Assembly: GCA_937961665.1 (NCBI GenBank)
Contig: CALGMO010000052.1
Span: forward strand, 1 to 35,029
DNA: 35,029 nucleotides
Origin: an uncultured Fimbriimonadaceae bacterium
GTDB taxonomy: Bacteria > Armatimonadota > Fimbriimonadia > Fimbriimonadales > Fimbriimonadaceae
Direction of reading: 5' to 3'
Shown here: piece by piece, positions 14,747 through 22,354 of the stretch
Numbering within the stretch: position 1 is the stretch's first letter
How the letters are laid out: each line of letters opens with the position of its first letter
The notes under the pieces: model-generated
The model's input: only the letters and a program-made list of their open reading frames with translations
Databases searched by the model: none
What the model was told of the DNA's origin: nothing
Translations under genes and position numbers: made by a program

Positions 14747-15727
14747 TCAGTACTTGCGGTTCGGCAGCTCCTTGGCGGCCACGGACTGGTCGTACACGCC
14801 CTCCTCCACCACGATGCGCTTGGGCAGAGGCTTGCCCGCGATCACGGCCTCCACGGCGTCGAACAGCTGCGGACCGATGATCGGGTTGCACTCTACGGTG
14901 CAGTTCAGCTTGCCGGCGACCATCGCCTCGAAGGCGCCCCGAACCCCGTCGATCGACACGATCACGATGTCTTGGCCGGGCTTGAGTCCCGCCTCCTCGA
15001 TCGCCTGGATCGCGCCCAGGGCCATGTCGTCGTTGTGCGCGAACAGCGCGTTCGCGGTCCTTCCGACGGGCGACTTGAGGAAGGCCTCCATCGCCTGCTT
15101 GCCGCCGGCCCGGGTGAAGTCGCCGGACTGCGACAGGACGATCTTCATGCCGGGGTGCTCCTTCAGGACCTCCTCGAACCCCTTCTTCCGGTCGATGGCC
15201 GGCGCGCTGCCCGGCGTGCCCTGCAGCTCCAGGATCGTGGCCTTGCCGTTCATCTTCTTGGCCAGCCAGCGGGCTGCCCGCCGACCCTCCTCGACGAAGT
15301 CCGAACCGATGAACGTGACGTACATGTCCTCGCTGACGTCCGGGCGCCGGTCGGCCACGATGACGGGGATTCCGGCATCCTTGATCTCCTGCATCACCGG
15401 TCCCCAGCCCGCCTCGACCACCGGCGAGAACATGATCACGTCGACCTTCTGGGCGATGAAGCTCCGCAGGGCCTTGATCTGGTTCTCCTGCTTCTGCTGG
15501 GCGTCCGAGAAGCGCAGCTCGATGCCGCGCTTGGCGGCCTCCGACTTGATCGACTCCGTGTTGGCCGTTCGCCAGCCGCTCTCGGCGCCGATCTGGCTGA
15601 ACCCGACAACGATCTTCTTGCCGGGGGTGGACGACGAGCCGCCGGGTTCGGCGCCTTCCTGCTTCGATCCGGAGCAGCCGACGACCAGCACCGACGCGGC
15701 GAGAGCGATTCCGACAGCTAGCTTCAT
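14747..15727 (-). CDS. ytfQ: YtfQ-type sugar-binding lipoprotein of an ABC importer
   Basis: A protein of 326 residues. A lipoprotein signal ends at VVGC (lipidated Cys18). The mature part is very close to YtfQ, the galactofuranose-binding protein: ESGWRTANTESIKSEAAKRG, SDAQQKQENQIKALRSFIAQ, DVIMFSPVVEAGW and ALFAHNDDMALGAI. It belongs to the RbsB/periplasmic-binding class and should deliver a sugar to a CUT2 permease. No ytfR, ytfT or yjfF homologue is in the window. Instead an MFS transporter lies 56 nt upstream on the same strand. Either the partner permease is elsewhere or the protein serves sensing. The specificity is inferred from similarity only. It has AGAAG near its start as a weak ribosome-binding site. 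Confidence 0.93.
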   Translation of the reverse strand: MKLAVGIALAASVLVVGCSGSKQEGAEPGGSSSTPGKKIVVGFSQIGAESGWRTANTESIKSEAAKRGIELRFSDAQQKQENQIKALRSFIAQKVDVIMFSPVVEAGWGPVMQEIKDAGIPVIVADRRPDVSEDMYVTFIGSDFVEEGRRAARWLAKKMNGKATILELQGTPGSAPAIDRKKGFEEVLKEHPGMKIVLSQSGDFTRAGGKQAMEAFLKSPVGRTANALFAHNDDMALGAIQAIEEAGLKPGQDIVIVSIDGVRGAFEAMVAGKLNCTVECNPIIGPQLFDAVEAVIAGKPLPKRIVVEEGVYDQSVAAKELPNRKY

Positions 15728-15783
15728 GGTTCTTCTCGCTACGCTTCCTAGGATAGCATTCCCGGGGAGCTATCGGTATTCGA

Positions 15784-17241
15784 TCACGATTTCCGCCGGT
15801 AGGTCCAGCCTCGGGGCAGCATGCGGCGGAGGGGAAGCAGCGCCTCGCCGAACACGGCCCGCCCGGCCTCGACGTACGTGCCGCGGCTCTCGAGGCTCAG
15901 GCGGCGGAAGAGCCATGCGAACGCCGCCAGCCGCAGCAGGATCGAGGCGGCGAACACCACCTGGTAGTGCGAGAACCACGAAGGCAGCCAGGCGACCCTT
16001 CCGACCAGAGGTTCGAACGCCGCGGCGATCGCCCCGCCCAGCGCGCTGCCGATGGTCGCCGCCACCCCGATCGTCAGGTTGTTGGCCGCCACGTACGCCG
16101 TCCTCCGCTCCTCCGGGAAGCCGTGGAGCTGCACGTAGACCAGACCTTGGTCGATGGAAGGCCAGCAGAGGCCGCCGAGGATGCTGATCAGGGGGATCAG
16201 CATCGGCATCTCCAGCCTGAGTCCGAGGCCCAGCGGGCTGAGGTCCACGCTCCAGGCGCGGTTGCACAGGACCCAGAAGATCGGCAGAACGATCGCCGCG
16301 ATCGCACCGAACCCCAACACCGGCTTGGGTCCGAAGCGGTCGAGCGCCCGGCCCCAGAACGGGGACGTGAAGGCGTTGGCCAGCTGCGGCAGGACGACGA
16401 TCAGCGCGTTGGTCAGCGGAAGCGAGAAGCCCAGCCCGTGGCGCTCGGCCGGCTCGAAGCAGAACGGCCACAGGAAGGGCCAGAACATGGAGTAGGCCAC
16501 GAACGCGAGCAGCGTGTAGGCCGAGTAGGCGCGAAAGTCGGCGTTCCGCCACGGGACGGAGACGATCTCCCACAGCGAAGGCTGCTTCTCGCCGACCGGC
16601 CGGGGCTCTTCCGGGATCCGCAGAAAGAGCAGGATGTCGATCGCGCCGACGACGGTCGCGAAGCCGAACACCCCGGCGTAGACCCAGGCCTCGCCCGGCA
16701 TCCGGTCCAGCACCACCGACACGGCGGAGCTCGCCAAGACCATCATGGCCAGGCCGACCCGCGCGCGGTGGCCGAAGAACGCCCCTGCGCTCTCCCGGGG
16801 GACCAGGTCCGACATCCAGACGGTGAAGCCCGCGCCGCCGATGTTCGCGAACACGGCGCTGAGGAACGCCGCCAAGCCGACCGCGCCCACCACCCACAGC
16901 GAGCCGGGCTCGGGTTGGAACAGCGGCGCGGCGGCGATGGCCAGCCAAGCCAGCCGGGCGGCCAGCAGGTAGCGCAGGAACGTCGGCTTCGAGCGGCCGG
17001 TCCGCTCCACCCACAGCGATCCCAGCAGCGTGAACAGCACGGCCGCCGGACCCGCGCCCATCACGAGGCCGTAGGCGAAGTCGGAGACGTGCAGGAACTT
17101 CTTCAGCAGCGACGTGAACGCCGCGCCCGTCGTGATCGAGAAGAACATGGAGCCGAACGCCCAAGCCCACACCACCCGCCTCATGGCTTGGCGGCGCTGC
17201 TCTTGGGACAGGGCCTTCGGCTGGGAGAGCGTTTGGGGCAT
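15784..17241 (-). CDS. major facilitator superfamily transporter
   Basis: A protein of 485 residues with 12 likely membrane segments. The N-terminal helices (WAFGSMFFSITTGAAF, then FAYGLVMGAGPAAVLFTLLG) lead into an ERTGRSK loop that fits the MFS motif A position between helices 2 and 3. The second half carries a related DRFGPKPVLGFGAI loop. The substrate is unknown; the neighbouring sugar-binding lipoprotein suggests a sugar or its metabolite, but this is weak. Start at ATG 17241: the longer frame to 17358 adds only shadow sequence and would overlap the divergent hydrolase. A CATACT at 17263-17258 could be its -10. The gene lies 56 nt upstream of ytfQ. Confidence 0.9.
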   Translation of the reverse strand: MPQTLSQPKALSQEQRRQAMRRVVWAWAFGSMFFSITTGAAFTSLLKKFLHVSDFAYGLVMGAGPAAVLFTLLGSLWVERTGRSKPTFLRYLLAARLAWLAIAAAPLFQPEPGSLWVVGAVGLAAFLSAVFANIGGAGFTVWMSDLVPRESAGAFFGHRARVGLAMMVLASSAVSVVLDRMPGEAWVYAGVFGFATVVGAIDILLFLRIPEEPRPVGEKQPSLWEIVSVPWRNADFRAYSAYTLLAFVAYSMFWPFLWPFCFEPAERHGLGFSLPLTNALIVVLPQLANAFTSPFWGRALDRFGPKPVLGFGAIAAIVLPIFWVLCNRAWSVDLSPLGLGLRLEMPMLIPLISILGGLCWPSIDQGLVYVQLHGFPEERRTAYVAANNLTIGVAATIGSALGGAIAAAFEPLVGRVAWLPSWFSHYQVVFAASILLRLAAFAWLFRRLSLESRGTYVEAGRAVFGEALLPLRRMLPRGWTYRRKS

Positions 17242-17314
17242 GGCCGGCTCGATGGCAAGTATGGCGGATCTCCGGCGGTCCGAACCCATTGCCGTCTCGC
17301 GCGTCGGAGCGGAT

Positions 17315-18193
17315 ATGGGCTTGGTCTCGGCCGCTTGTTTCGCCTGCCTGGCCGGCATCGCCGCCGGGGGCCTCCGGACGACGCCGGACGTTCCCTACAC
17401 CGACACCGGCGATCCCAGGCAGAGGCTGGACATCTACGCGCCCGAGAAGGCGTCCGGTGCGCCGGTCGTGGTGTTCTTCCATGGGGGCGGCTGGCGGACG
17501 GGCGACAAGCGCCAGGCGATTCAGGGAAAGGAGAGGGTCCTGACGGAGGCCGGCTTCCTGCTCGTTTCGGCGAACTACCGCCTCGCTCCCGAGCACCGGT
17601 TTCCGGCCTTCGTTCGGGACGCCGCGGCGGCGGTCGGGTGGGTCCGTCGGAACATCGCGCGGTACGGCGGCGACCCGAAGCGGCTGTTCGTGATGGGCCA
17701 CAGCGCCGGCGCGCACCTGGCGGCTTGCCTGGGGGCGGACCCCCGGTGGCTCGAGCCGCACGGGCTCAAGCCCGCGGACCTCTTGGGGGCCATTCCGCTC
17801 GACGGCGGCGGCATGAGGGTGTCGGAGGGCGCCCAGTCCCGGTCCCCCTGGCTCAGCGCCGTCTATCGCCAGGCCTTCGGGGACGATCCCGCCGGGTGGG
17901 ACGACGCCTCGCCCCTGATCCAGGTTCGGAGGGCGAGGCGACCGAGCGACTTCCTGCTGGTGGTCGCCGGCCGCGGCCTGATGGGCCTGCCCCGGTACGA
18001 CCGGAGGTCGCGCGAGCAGGCCGAGGAGTTCGCGGCCGCCCTCCGGGCCAAGGGGGCGAAGGCCGAGGTCAGCTTCTGGCCGGACCTGGACCACGGCGGT
18101 GCCAACGCGATGGTCGGGAACCCGGACTACCCGCTCTCGAAGAAGGTCGTCGCCTGGATGGAGGAGCGCGCTCAGTCGGCCATGCGCCGATAG
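17315..18193 (+). CDS. exported alpha/beta hydrolase (BD-FAE/HSL-like esterase)
   Basis: A protein of 292 residues. ATG 17315 is chosen because GGAG lies six bases upstream and it gives a short signal peptide (LVSAACFACLAGIAAGG). The oxyanion motif HGGGW begins at His56, the nucleophile elbow is GHSAGA with Ser130, and a C-terminal DLDHGGANAM supplies the likely catalytic His. The Asp cannot be fixed by eye. Together with YTDTGDPRQRLDIYAPE this matches small carboxylesterases that remove acetyl, feruloyl or similar groups from polysaccharides, or hydrolyse short esters. It diverges from the MFS gene (73 nt). Its last 22 nt overlap the end of the convergent malic enzyme gene. In-frame upstream ATGs (17261, 17114) are less likely. 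Confidence 0.87.
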   Translation: MGLVSAACFACLAGIAAGGLRTTPDVPYTDTGDPRQRLDIYAPEKASGAPVVVFFHGGGWRTGDKRQAIQGKERVLTEAGFLLVSANYRLAPEHRFPAFVRDAAAAVGWVRRNIARYGGDPKRLFVMGHSAGAHLAACLGADPRWLEPHGLKPADLLGAIPLDGGGMRVSEGAQSRSPWLSAVYRQAFGDDPAGWDDASPLIQVRRARRPSDFLLVVAGRGLMGLPRYDRRSREQAEEFAAALRAKGAKAEVSFWPDLDHGGANAMVGNPDYPLSKKVVAWMEERAQSAMRR

Positions 18194-19911
18194 CGGTGGT
18201 ACCCGCCCTTCCAGCTCACCTCGGCGATTCGGCGCTCCAGCTCCTCGACGGTCGCGCGGTCGGCCAGCCCCTCCCGCTGGGCGGCCAGGCCGACGGCGAT
18301 CGCGACGTTCCGGGAGATCGCGCGGGCGTCCTCCAGCGTGGGCATCAGCGGGCCCAGTGGGTCGCCGTCGCTGGGGATCCACTTGCCGATCTCCATCCCC
18401 GCCGCCGAGACCATGCCGTCGCTGATCGCCCTGGCCCGGGACGCGATGGCCCCCAGGGCCAGGCCCGGGAACACGAACGCGTTGTTGCAGTTGCCGATGC
18501 GCACCGAGCGGCCGCGGAACGAGACCGGAGGGAAGGGCGTGCCGGTGGCCACCAGCGCGCGTCCCTCGGTCCATTGGAGCAGGTCCTGAGGGTGCGCCTC
18601 GGCCTTGGCGTCGGGGTTGGAGAGCGGGAAGATGATCGGCCGGGGGCAGTGGGAGGCCATCTCGCGCACGATCTCCTCGGTGAAGGCGCCGGCCTGCGTG
18701 GAGGTGCCGATCAGCACCGTCGGGCGCACGCGGCGAACCACCTCGTCGAGGCCGATGCGGCCGCCTTCGCGAACGTCCCACCCGGCGACGGCGGATCGGG
18801 GCTTGGCGTACCTCCTCTGGAACGGCTCCAAGCCCGGCGTGTCCTCGAGGATCAGTCCCCGGCTGTTCAGCAGCCACACCCGGTCCGCGGCCTCCTCCTC
18901 GGAAAGACCCTCGCGGGCCATCGCCGCGACGATCTCGTCGGCGATCCCCACTCCCGCCGTGCCCGCGCCGTGCACCACCGCCCGCTGCTCTCGGAACGAG
19001 GAGCCGGTGCGGGCCACCGCGGCGATCAGAGCCGCCAACGCCACGGCCGCCGTGCCCTGGATGTCGTCGTTGAAGGAGCAGACCTCCCAGCGGTACCGAT
19101 CCAACAGGCGTCGGGCGTTGGTCTTGCCGAAGTCCTCCCAGTGCAGCAGGGCGGAGGGCCACCGCCTGCGGACGGCCTGCACGAACTGGTCCACGAAGGA
19201 GTCGTACTGCTCGCCGCGCACGCGCTCGTGCCGCCACCCGAGGTACAGCGGGTCGTCGAGCAGCTCGGGGTTGTCGGTGCCGACGTCCAGCATCACGGGC
19301 ATCAGTCCGAACGGCCGAATCCCGGCGAGCAGCGTGTAGACCACGAGCTTGGCGATCGGGATGGCGATGCCGCCCGCCCCCTGGTCGCCGATGCCCAGCA
19401 CCGCCTCGCCGTCGGTCACGCAGACCGCGTCCACGAACGGATGGAGCCAGTTGTCGAGGATCTCCTCCATGCGGTCGCGATCGGGGTAGCCGATGTACAG
19501 TCCCCGCGAGCCCCGGTACAGCCGGCTGTACTGCCGAACGATCTCGCCGACGACCGGCGTGTAGATGATCGGCATCATCTCGGTCAGATGGTCCTGCACG
19601 AGCCGCAGGAAGAGGGTCTCGTTCTGGTCGTGCAGGGCGCTGAGGAACAGATTGCGCTCGATGTCCGTGGCCTCGCGCAGATACTCCCGGCGCATGCGCT
19701 GGACCTGCTGCTCGATCGTGAGCACGCGGTGCGGCAGAAGCCCGAGGAGCCCCAGTTCCCGGCGTTCCTCCTCGGTGAACGCGGTGCCCTTGTTCAGGCA
19801 AGAGAGGCCGAGCAGCGTGCGGCCTCCGTGCGCGACCTCGATGACGGTCTCTCCGGTTGCGGGGTCGTTGGCGAAGCGGTAGAGCGGCCTGACGCCGACT
19901 GTGGGTTCCAT
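18172..19911 (-). CDS. maeA: NAD-dependent malic enzyme
   Basis: A protein of 579 residues, the size of the large malic enzymes (eukaryotic and E. coli MaeA type) that convert malate to pyruvate and CO2 with NAD reduction. The conserved blocks are present: MPIIYTPVVGE with the catalytic Tyr, AIPIAKLVVYTLLAGI with the catalytic Lys, HWEDFGKTNA and CSFNDDIQGTA with the metal-binding acids, VVHGAGTAGVGIA for the dinucleotide, FPLSNPDAKAEAHP and GNCNNAFVFPG. It supplies pyruvate and reducing power in the cytosol. ATG 19911 is preferred over the in-frame TTG at 19950. It is the last gene of the lysA-led minus-strand run, 72 nt after the 7-TM gene, and overlaps the convergent hydrolase by 22 nt. 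Confidence 0.96.
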   Translation of the reverse strand: MEPTVGVRPLYRFANDPATGETVIEVAHGGRTLLGLSCLNKGTAFTEEERRELGLLGLLPHRVLTIEQQVQRMRREYLREATDIERNLFLSALHDQNETLFLRLVQDHLTEMMPIIYTPVVGEIVRQYSRLYRGSRGLYIGYPDRDRMEEILDNWLHPFVDAVCVTDGEAVLGIGDQGAGGIAIPIAKLVVYTLLAGIRPFGLMPVMLDVGTDNPELLDDPLYLGWRHERVRGEQYDSFVDQFVQAVRRRWPSALLHWEDFGKTNARRLLDRYRWEVCSFNDDIQGTAAVALAALIAAVARTGSSFREQRAVVHGAGTAGVGIADEIVAAMAREGLSEEEAADRVWLLNSRGLILEDTPGLEPFQRRYAKPRSAVAGWDVREGGRIGLDEVVRRVRPTVLIGTSTQAGAFTEEIVREMASHCPRPIIFPLSNPDAKAEAHPQDLLQWTEGRALVATGTPFPPVSFRGRSVRIGNCNNAFVFPGLALGAIASRARAISDGMVSAAGMEIGKWIPSDGDPLGPLMPTLEDARAISRNVAIAVGLAAQREGLADRATVEELERRIAEVSWKGGYHRYRRMAD

Positions 19912-19983
19912 GGCGGTTGAGTGCGGGAGGCGGCTGTCCGCCAAATCCAAGGATGGAGAGCGCCGAGCGCCGCGCGGGGGTGC

Positions 19984-20688
19984 CTACTGGGGTGCAGGGC
20001 CGCGGGAGGCTCGGTGCCTAGCCGCGATGATGCCATAGCCGATCCAGATCAGGATGAGACCCACGCACTCGCCGACGTACAGGGCCTCCACCAGCCCGCC
20101 CTTGGCCATGGCGCCTCCGACGCCCGGCAACAGCGCACCCACGGCGATGAACGCATTGCCGACCGCCCGGTGCCTCGTCTCGGGAGAACCGGCGTAGCGA
20201 CGGGCGCTCCAGGCCGCCCCGCCGACCAGCAGGACGAACGCGTACAGGTTGATCAGCGGCGTGGTCCAGCGCACCGCCTTCCAGGCGATCACCGCGCCCG
20301 TCGGCCGATGGTGCTCCAGCTGGGAGAGGTCCGCGGGGCTCAGGATGACCGCCAGACTGGCAAGGGCGACGACCGCCAGAGTGACGATGGCCAGAAGGTT
20401 GGCGATTTTGCCGTGCAGAAGCAGATAGGCCACGCCCTGCGCCAGCGGATATCCGCCGAGCAGCGCGCCTGCGATGTACCACGCCTTCGTGAGCGCCACG
20501 GAGTTGCCCCCGAGCGTGACCGTCGACTCGAGGGCCGTGCCGAGGCCGTAGAAGAACACGCCCGCCGCCCACCACCATAGGTGCGGACCCGACCGGCGCA
20601 CCATCGCCGCTCGGAGCAGCACGATGCAGAAGACGGCAGACAGAGCGGTCGTCAGGATCGGCAGATAGTGGACCGCGTGTCGGTCCAT
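19984..20688 (-). CDS. seven-helix membrane protein of unknown function
   Basis: A protein of 234 residues with seven hydrophobic segments: YLPILTTALSAVFCIVLL, LWWWAAGVFFYGLGTAL, WYIAGALLGGYPLAQGVAY, LLAIVTLAVVALASLAVIL, LINLYAFVLLVGGAAW, VGNAFIAVGALLPGVGG and YVGECVGLILIWIGYGII. The pattern is like the 7-TM sensory modules that precede kinases or cyclases, but no output domain follows; the C-terminal tail is only about ten residues. I do not recognise the family. It starts 9 nt after trpS ends and precedes the malic enzyme gene, so it belongs to the same transcript. Confidence 0.78.
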   Translation of the reverse strand: MDRHAVHYLPILTTALSAVFCIVLLRAAMVRRSGPHLWWWAAGVFFYGLGTALESTVTLGGNSVALTKAWYIAGALLGGYPLAQGVAYLLLHGKIANLLAIVTLAVVALASLAVILSPADLSQLEHHRPTGAVIAWKAVRWTTPLINLYAFVLLVGGAAWSARRYAGSPETRHRAVGNAFIAVGALLPGVGGAMAKGGLVEALYVGECVGLILIWIGYGIIAARHRASRGPAPQ

Positions 20689-20697
20689 GGTCCTCGC

Positions 20698-21669
20698 CTA
20701 ACGGAATCCCATGGCGCGCTTGGCCTCGGCGAGCGTTCGGGAGGCGAAGTCCCGCGCCTCTTCGGCTCCTCGCCGCAGGATGGCCTCGACGGTGGCGTCG
20801 TCGATCTGGCGGCGCCGCTCGCGGAAGGGCCGCAGGGCCTCGTTGATGGCCTCGGCGCACTCGCGCTTGTTCTGCACGCAGCCCCGCAGCCCGCGCCGGC
20901 ACTCGTCCGTCTGCACCTCCCAGTTGGGCGAGTAGACGCGCAGGAGGTTGCACACGGCGCAGTTCTCCGGGTCGCCGGGATCGGTCTTGCGGATCTTGGT
21001 GGGCGTGGTGAAGGCCGACATCACCTTCTTGGCGGTCTCCTCCTCGCTCTCGTTCAGGTAGATCGCGTTGCCGTAGCTCTTGCTCATCTTGCGGCCGTCC
21101 AGACCCATCAGCACGGGCGTGTCGCACAGGATGTTCACGAACTCGGGGAAAACCTCGCCGTACAGGTGGTTGAACCGGCGGGCGATCTCCCTTGAGAGCT
21201 CGAGGTGCGGCGCCTGGTCCTTGCCGACGGGCACGCCGTACGGCTTGTAGAGCAGGATGTCGGCCGCCTGCAGCACGGGATAGCCGAGCAGGCCGTAGGG
21301 CTCGCTCTCGGTCTGCAGGTTCTGCTTCTTCTCCTTGTAGGTCGGCACGCGCTCCAGCCAGCCCAGCGGAGTGATCATGCTGAACAGCAGGTGCAGCTCG
21401 GCGTGCTCCGGCACGTGGCTCTGCAGGAAGACGGTCGTCCGCTCGGGGTCGATGCCCGCGGCGAGGTAGTCCTTCACGATCTCGCGGGAGTTCGCGGCGA
21501 TGTCGCCGGGGTTCTCGGCCATCGTCGTCAGCGCGTGCCAGTCGGCGACGAAGGTGTACAGCTTGTACTGCTCCTGCAGCCGGACCCAGCTTTTGATCGG
21601 CTCGTAGTTGCCCAGATGCAGCTTCGGCTGGGTCGGCTGCATGCCGCTCAGAATGCGTTGTCTCTCCAT
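20698..21669 (-). CDS. trpS: tryptophanyl-tRNA synthetase
   Basis: A protein of 323 residues, normal for bacterial TrpRS, charging tRNA-Trp. The class I signatures are HLGN (18-21, in QPTQPKLHLGNYEP) and KMSKS (194-198). The C-terminal half contains cysteines at 237, 240, 257, 264 and 271. In some TrpRS (Thermotoga maritima) cysteines at corresponding places bind a [4Fe-4S] cluster in the pattern C-x22-C-x6-C-x2-C. Here the pair C257-x6-C264 is kept, but the final C-x2-C is lost (CVQN) while a new Cys appears next to the first (CAVC). The metal site may therefore be rearranged. It lies 22 nt after the end of the broken protease frame and 9 nt before the 7-TM gene. Confidence 0.97.
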   Translation of the reverse strand: MERQRILSGMQPTQPKLHLGNYEPIKSWVRLQEQYKLYTFVADWHALTTMAENPGDIAANSREIVKDYLAAGIDPERTTVFLQSHVPEHAELHLLFSMITPLGWLERVPTYKEKKQNLQTESEPYGLLGYPVLQAADILLYKPYGVPVGKDQAPHLELSREIARRFNHLYGEVFPEFVNILCDTPVLMGLDGRKMSKSYGNAIYLNESEEETAKKVMSAFTTPTKIRKTDPGDPENCAVCNLLRVYSPNWEVQTDECRRGLRGCVQNKRECAEAINEALRPFRERRRQIDDATVEAILRRGAEEARDFASRTLAEAKRAMGFR

Positions 21670-21691
21670 CGCTAGCCCTCGGTTGCGCCGG

Positions 21692-22351
21692 TCAGAAGTT
21701 CATCCCGGTCAGCAGCTGGAACAGCGCGCGGTGGGGCGGCCCGATGATCAGGCCGATGGTCGGGATCCGCGAGAGCTGGCCGATCAGGATCAGCGCCAGC
21801 AGCAGCCCCGAACCGTACCGCTGGTTCCACCAGTACCACCGCTGACGGGCGGGCTCGGGGAAGAACGTTCACAGCAGCCAGTGGCCGTCCAGCGGGCCGA
21901 GCGGGATGAGGTTGAACAGGAACAAACCGAGGTTGATTGCGACGCCGTACACGAGCAGCGCCGCGAGGAACTGGCTGGAACCGAACGCCCCCGTGGTCGC
22001 CGCGACCCTGAGGAGGACGGCGAAGAACGTGGCCTGCACCAGGTTGGAGAGCGGACCGGCGGCGGTGGCCGCGAAGGCGTCCCACCGGGGGTTGCGCATG
22101 TTGTTCGGGTTCATCGGCGCGGGCTTGCCCCACCCGATCCCCACGCCGGTCAGCGACGTGAGGAGGATCATGAGCGTGCCGAGCGGCTCGAAGTGCTTGG
22201 TCAGGTTCAGCGTGACCCTGCCGTAGATCCGTGGCGTCGGGTCGCCCGCCATGTCCGCCATCTTGCAGTGGGCGTACTCGTGCAGGCCGATCCCGAAGAA
22301 GATGACGACCAGGATGGCGAGCAGAACGGGGATCGGCGGCAGGTCCAGCAT
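21692..22351 (-). pseudogene. site-2 protease family protein (M50) interrupted by in-frame TGA
   Basis: The frame reads 160 residues to a TGA at 21869-21871 and then stays open for a further 58 codons to TGA at 21692-21694. The first part is a membrane zinc protease of the M50 rhomboid-sized branch: IGLHEYAHCKMAD with the HExxH motif, and FNLIPLGPLDGHWLL with the metal-binding Asp. Family members of this type are usually about 210-220 residues, with a last membrane helix after the DG block. The post-stop sequence supplies exactly that (WYWWNQRYG, then LLLALILIGQLSRIP). So a single stop splits an otherwise intact gene of 219 codons. Causes could be a point nonsense mutation (for example GGA to TGA), a sequencing error or read-through. 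The ATG is 3 nt after the lysA stop, so translation is coupled. Confidence 0.85.
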
Positions 22352-22354
22352 GGC

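Noticed and set aside
12420-16187. A 1255-codon open frame on the plus strand
   Set aside because: It is a shifted reading of priA and then runs antisense to ytfQ and the MFS gene, all of which have clear family motifs.
15770-19920. Two open frames of over 1300 codons, one on each strand, through the MFS, hydrolase and malic enzyme genes
   Set aside because: They are out of phase with three well supported genes and have no recognisable motif; high GC at third positions removes stop codons.
19912-19950. TTG start adding 13 residues to the malic enzyme
   Set aside because: The ATG at 19911 gives the usual start of the family and the extra residues have no support; it cannot be fully excluded.
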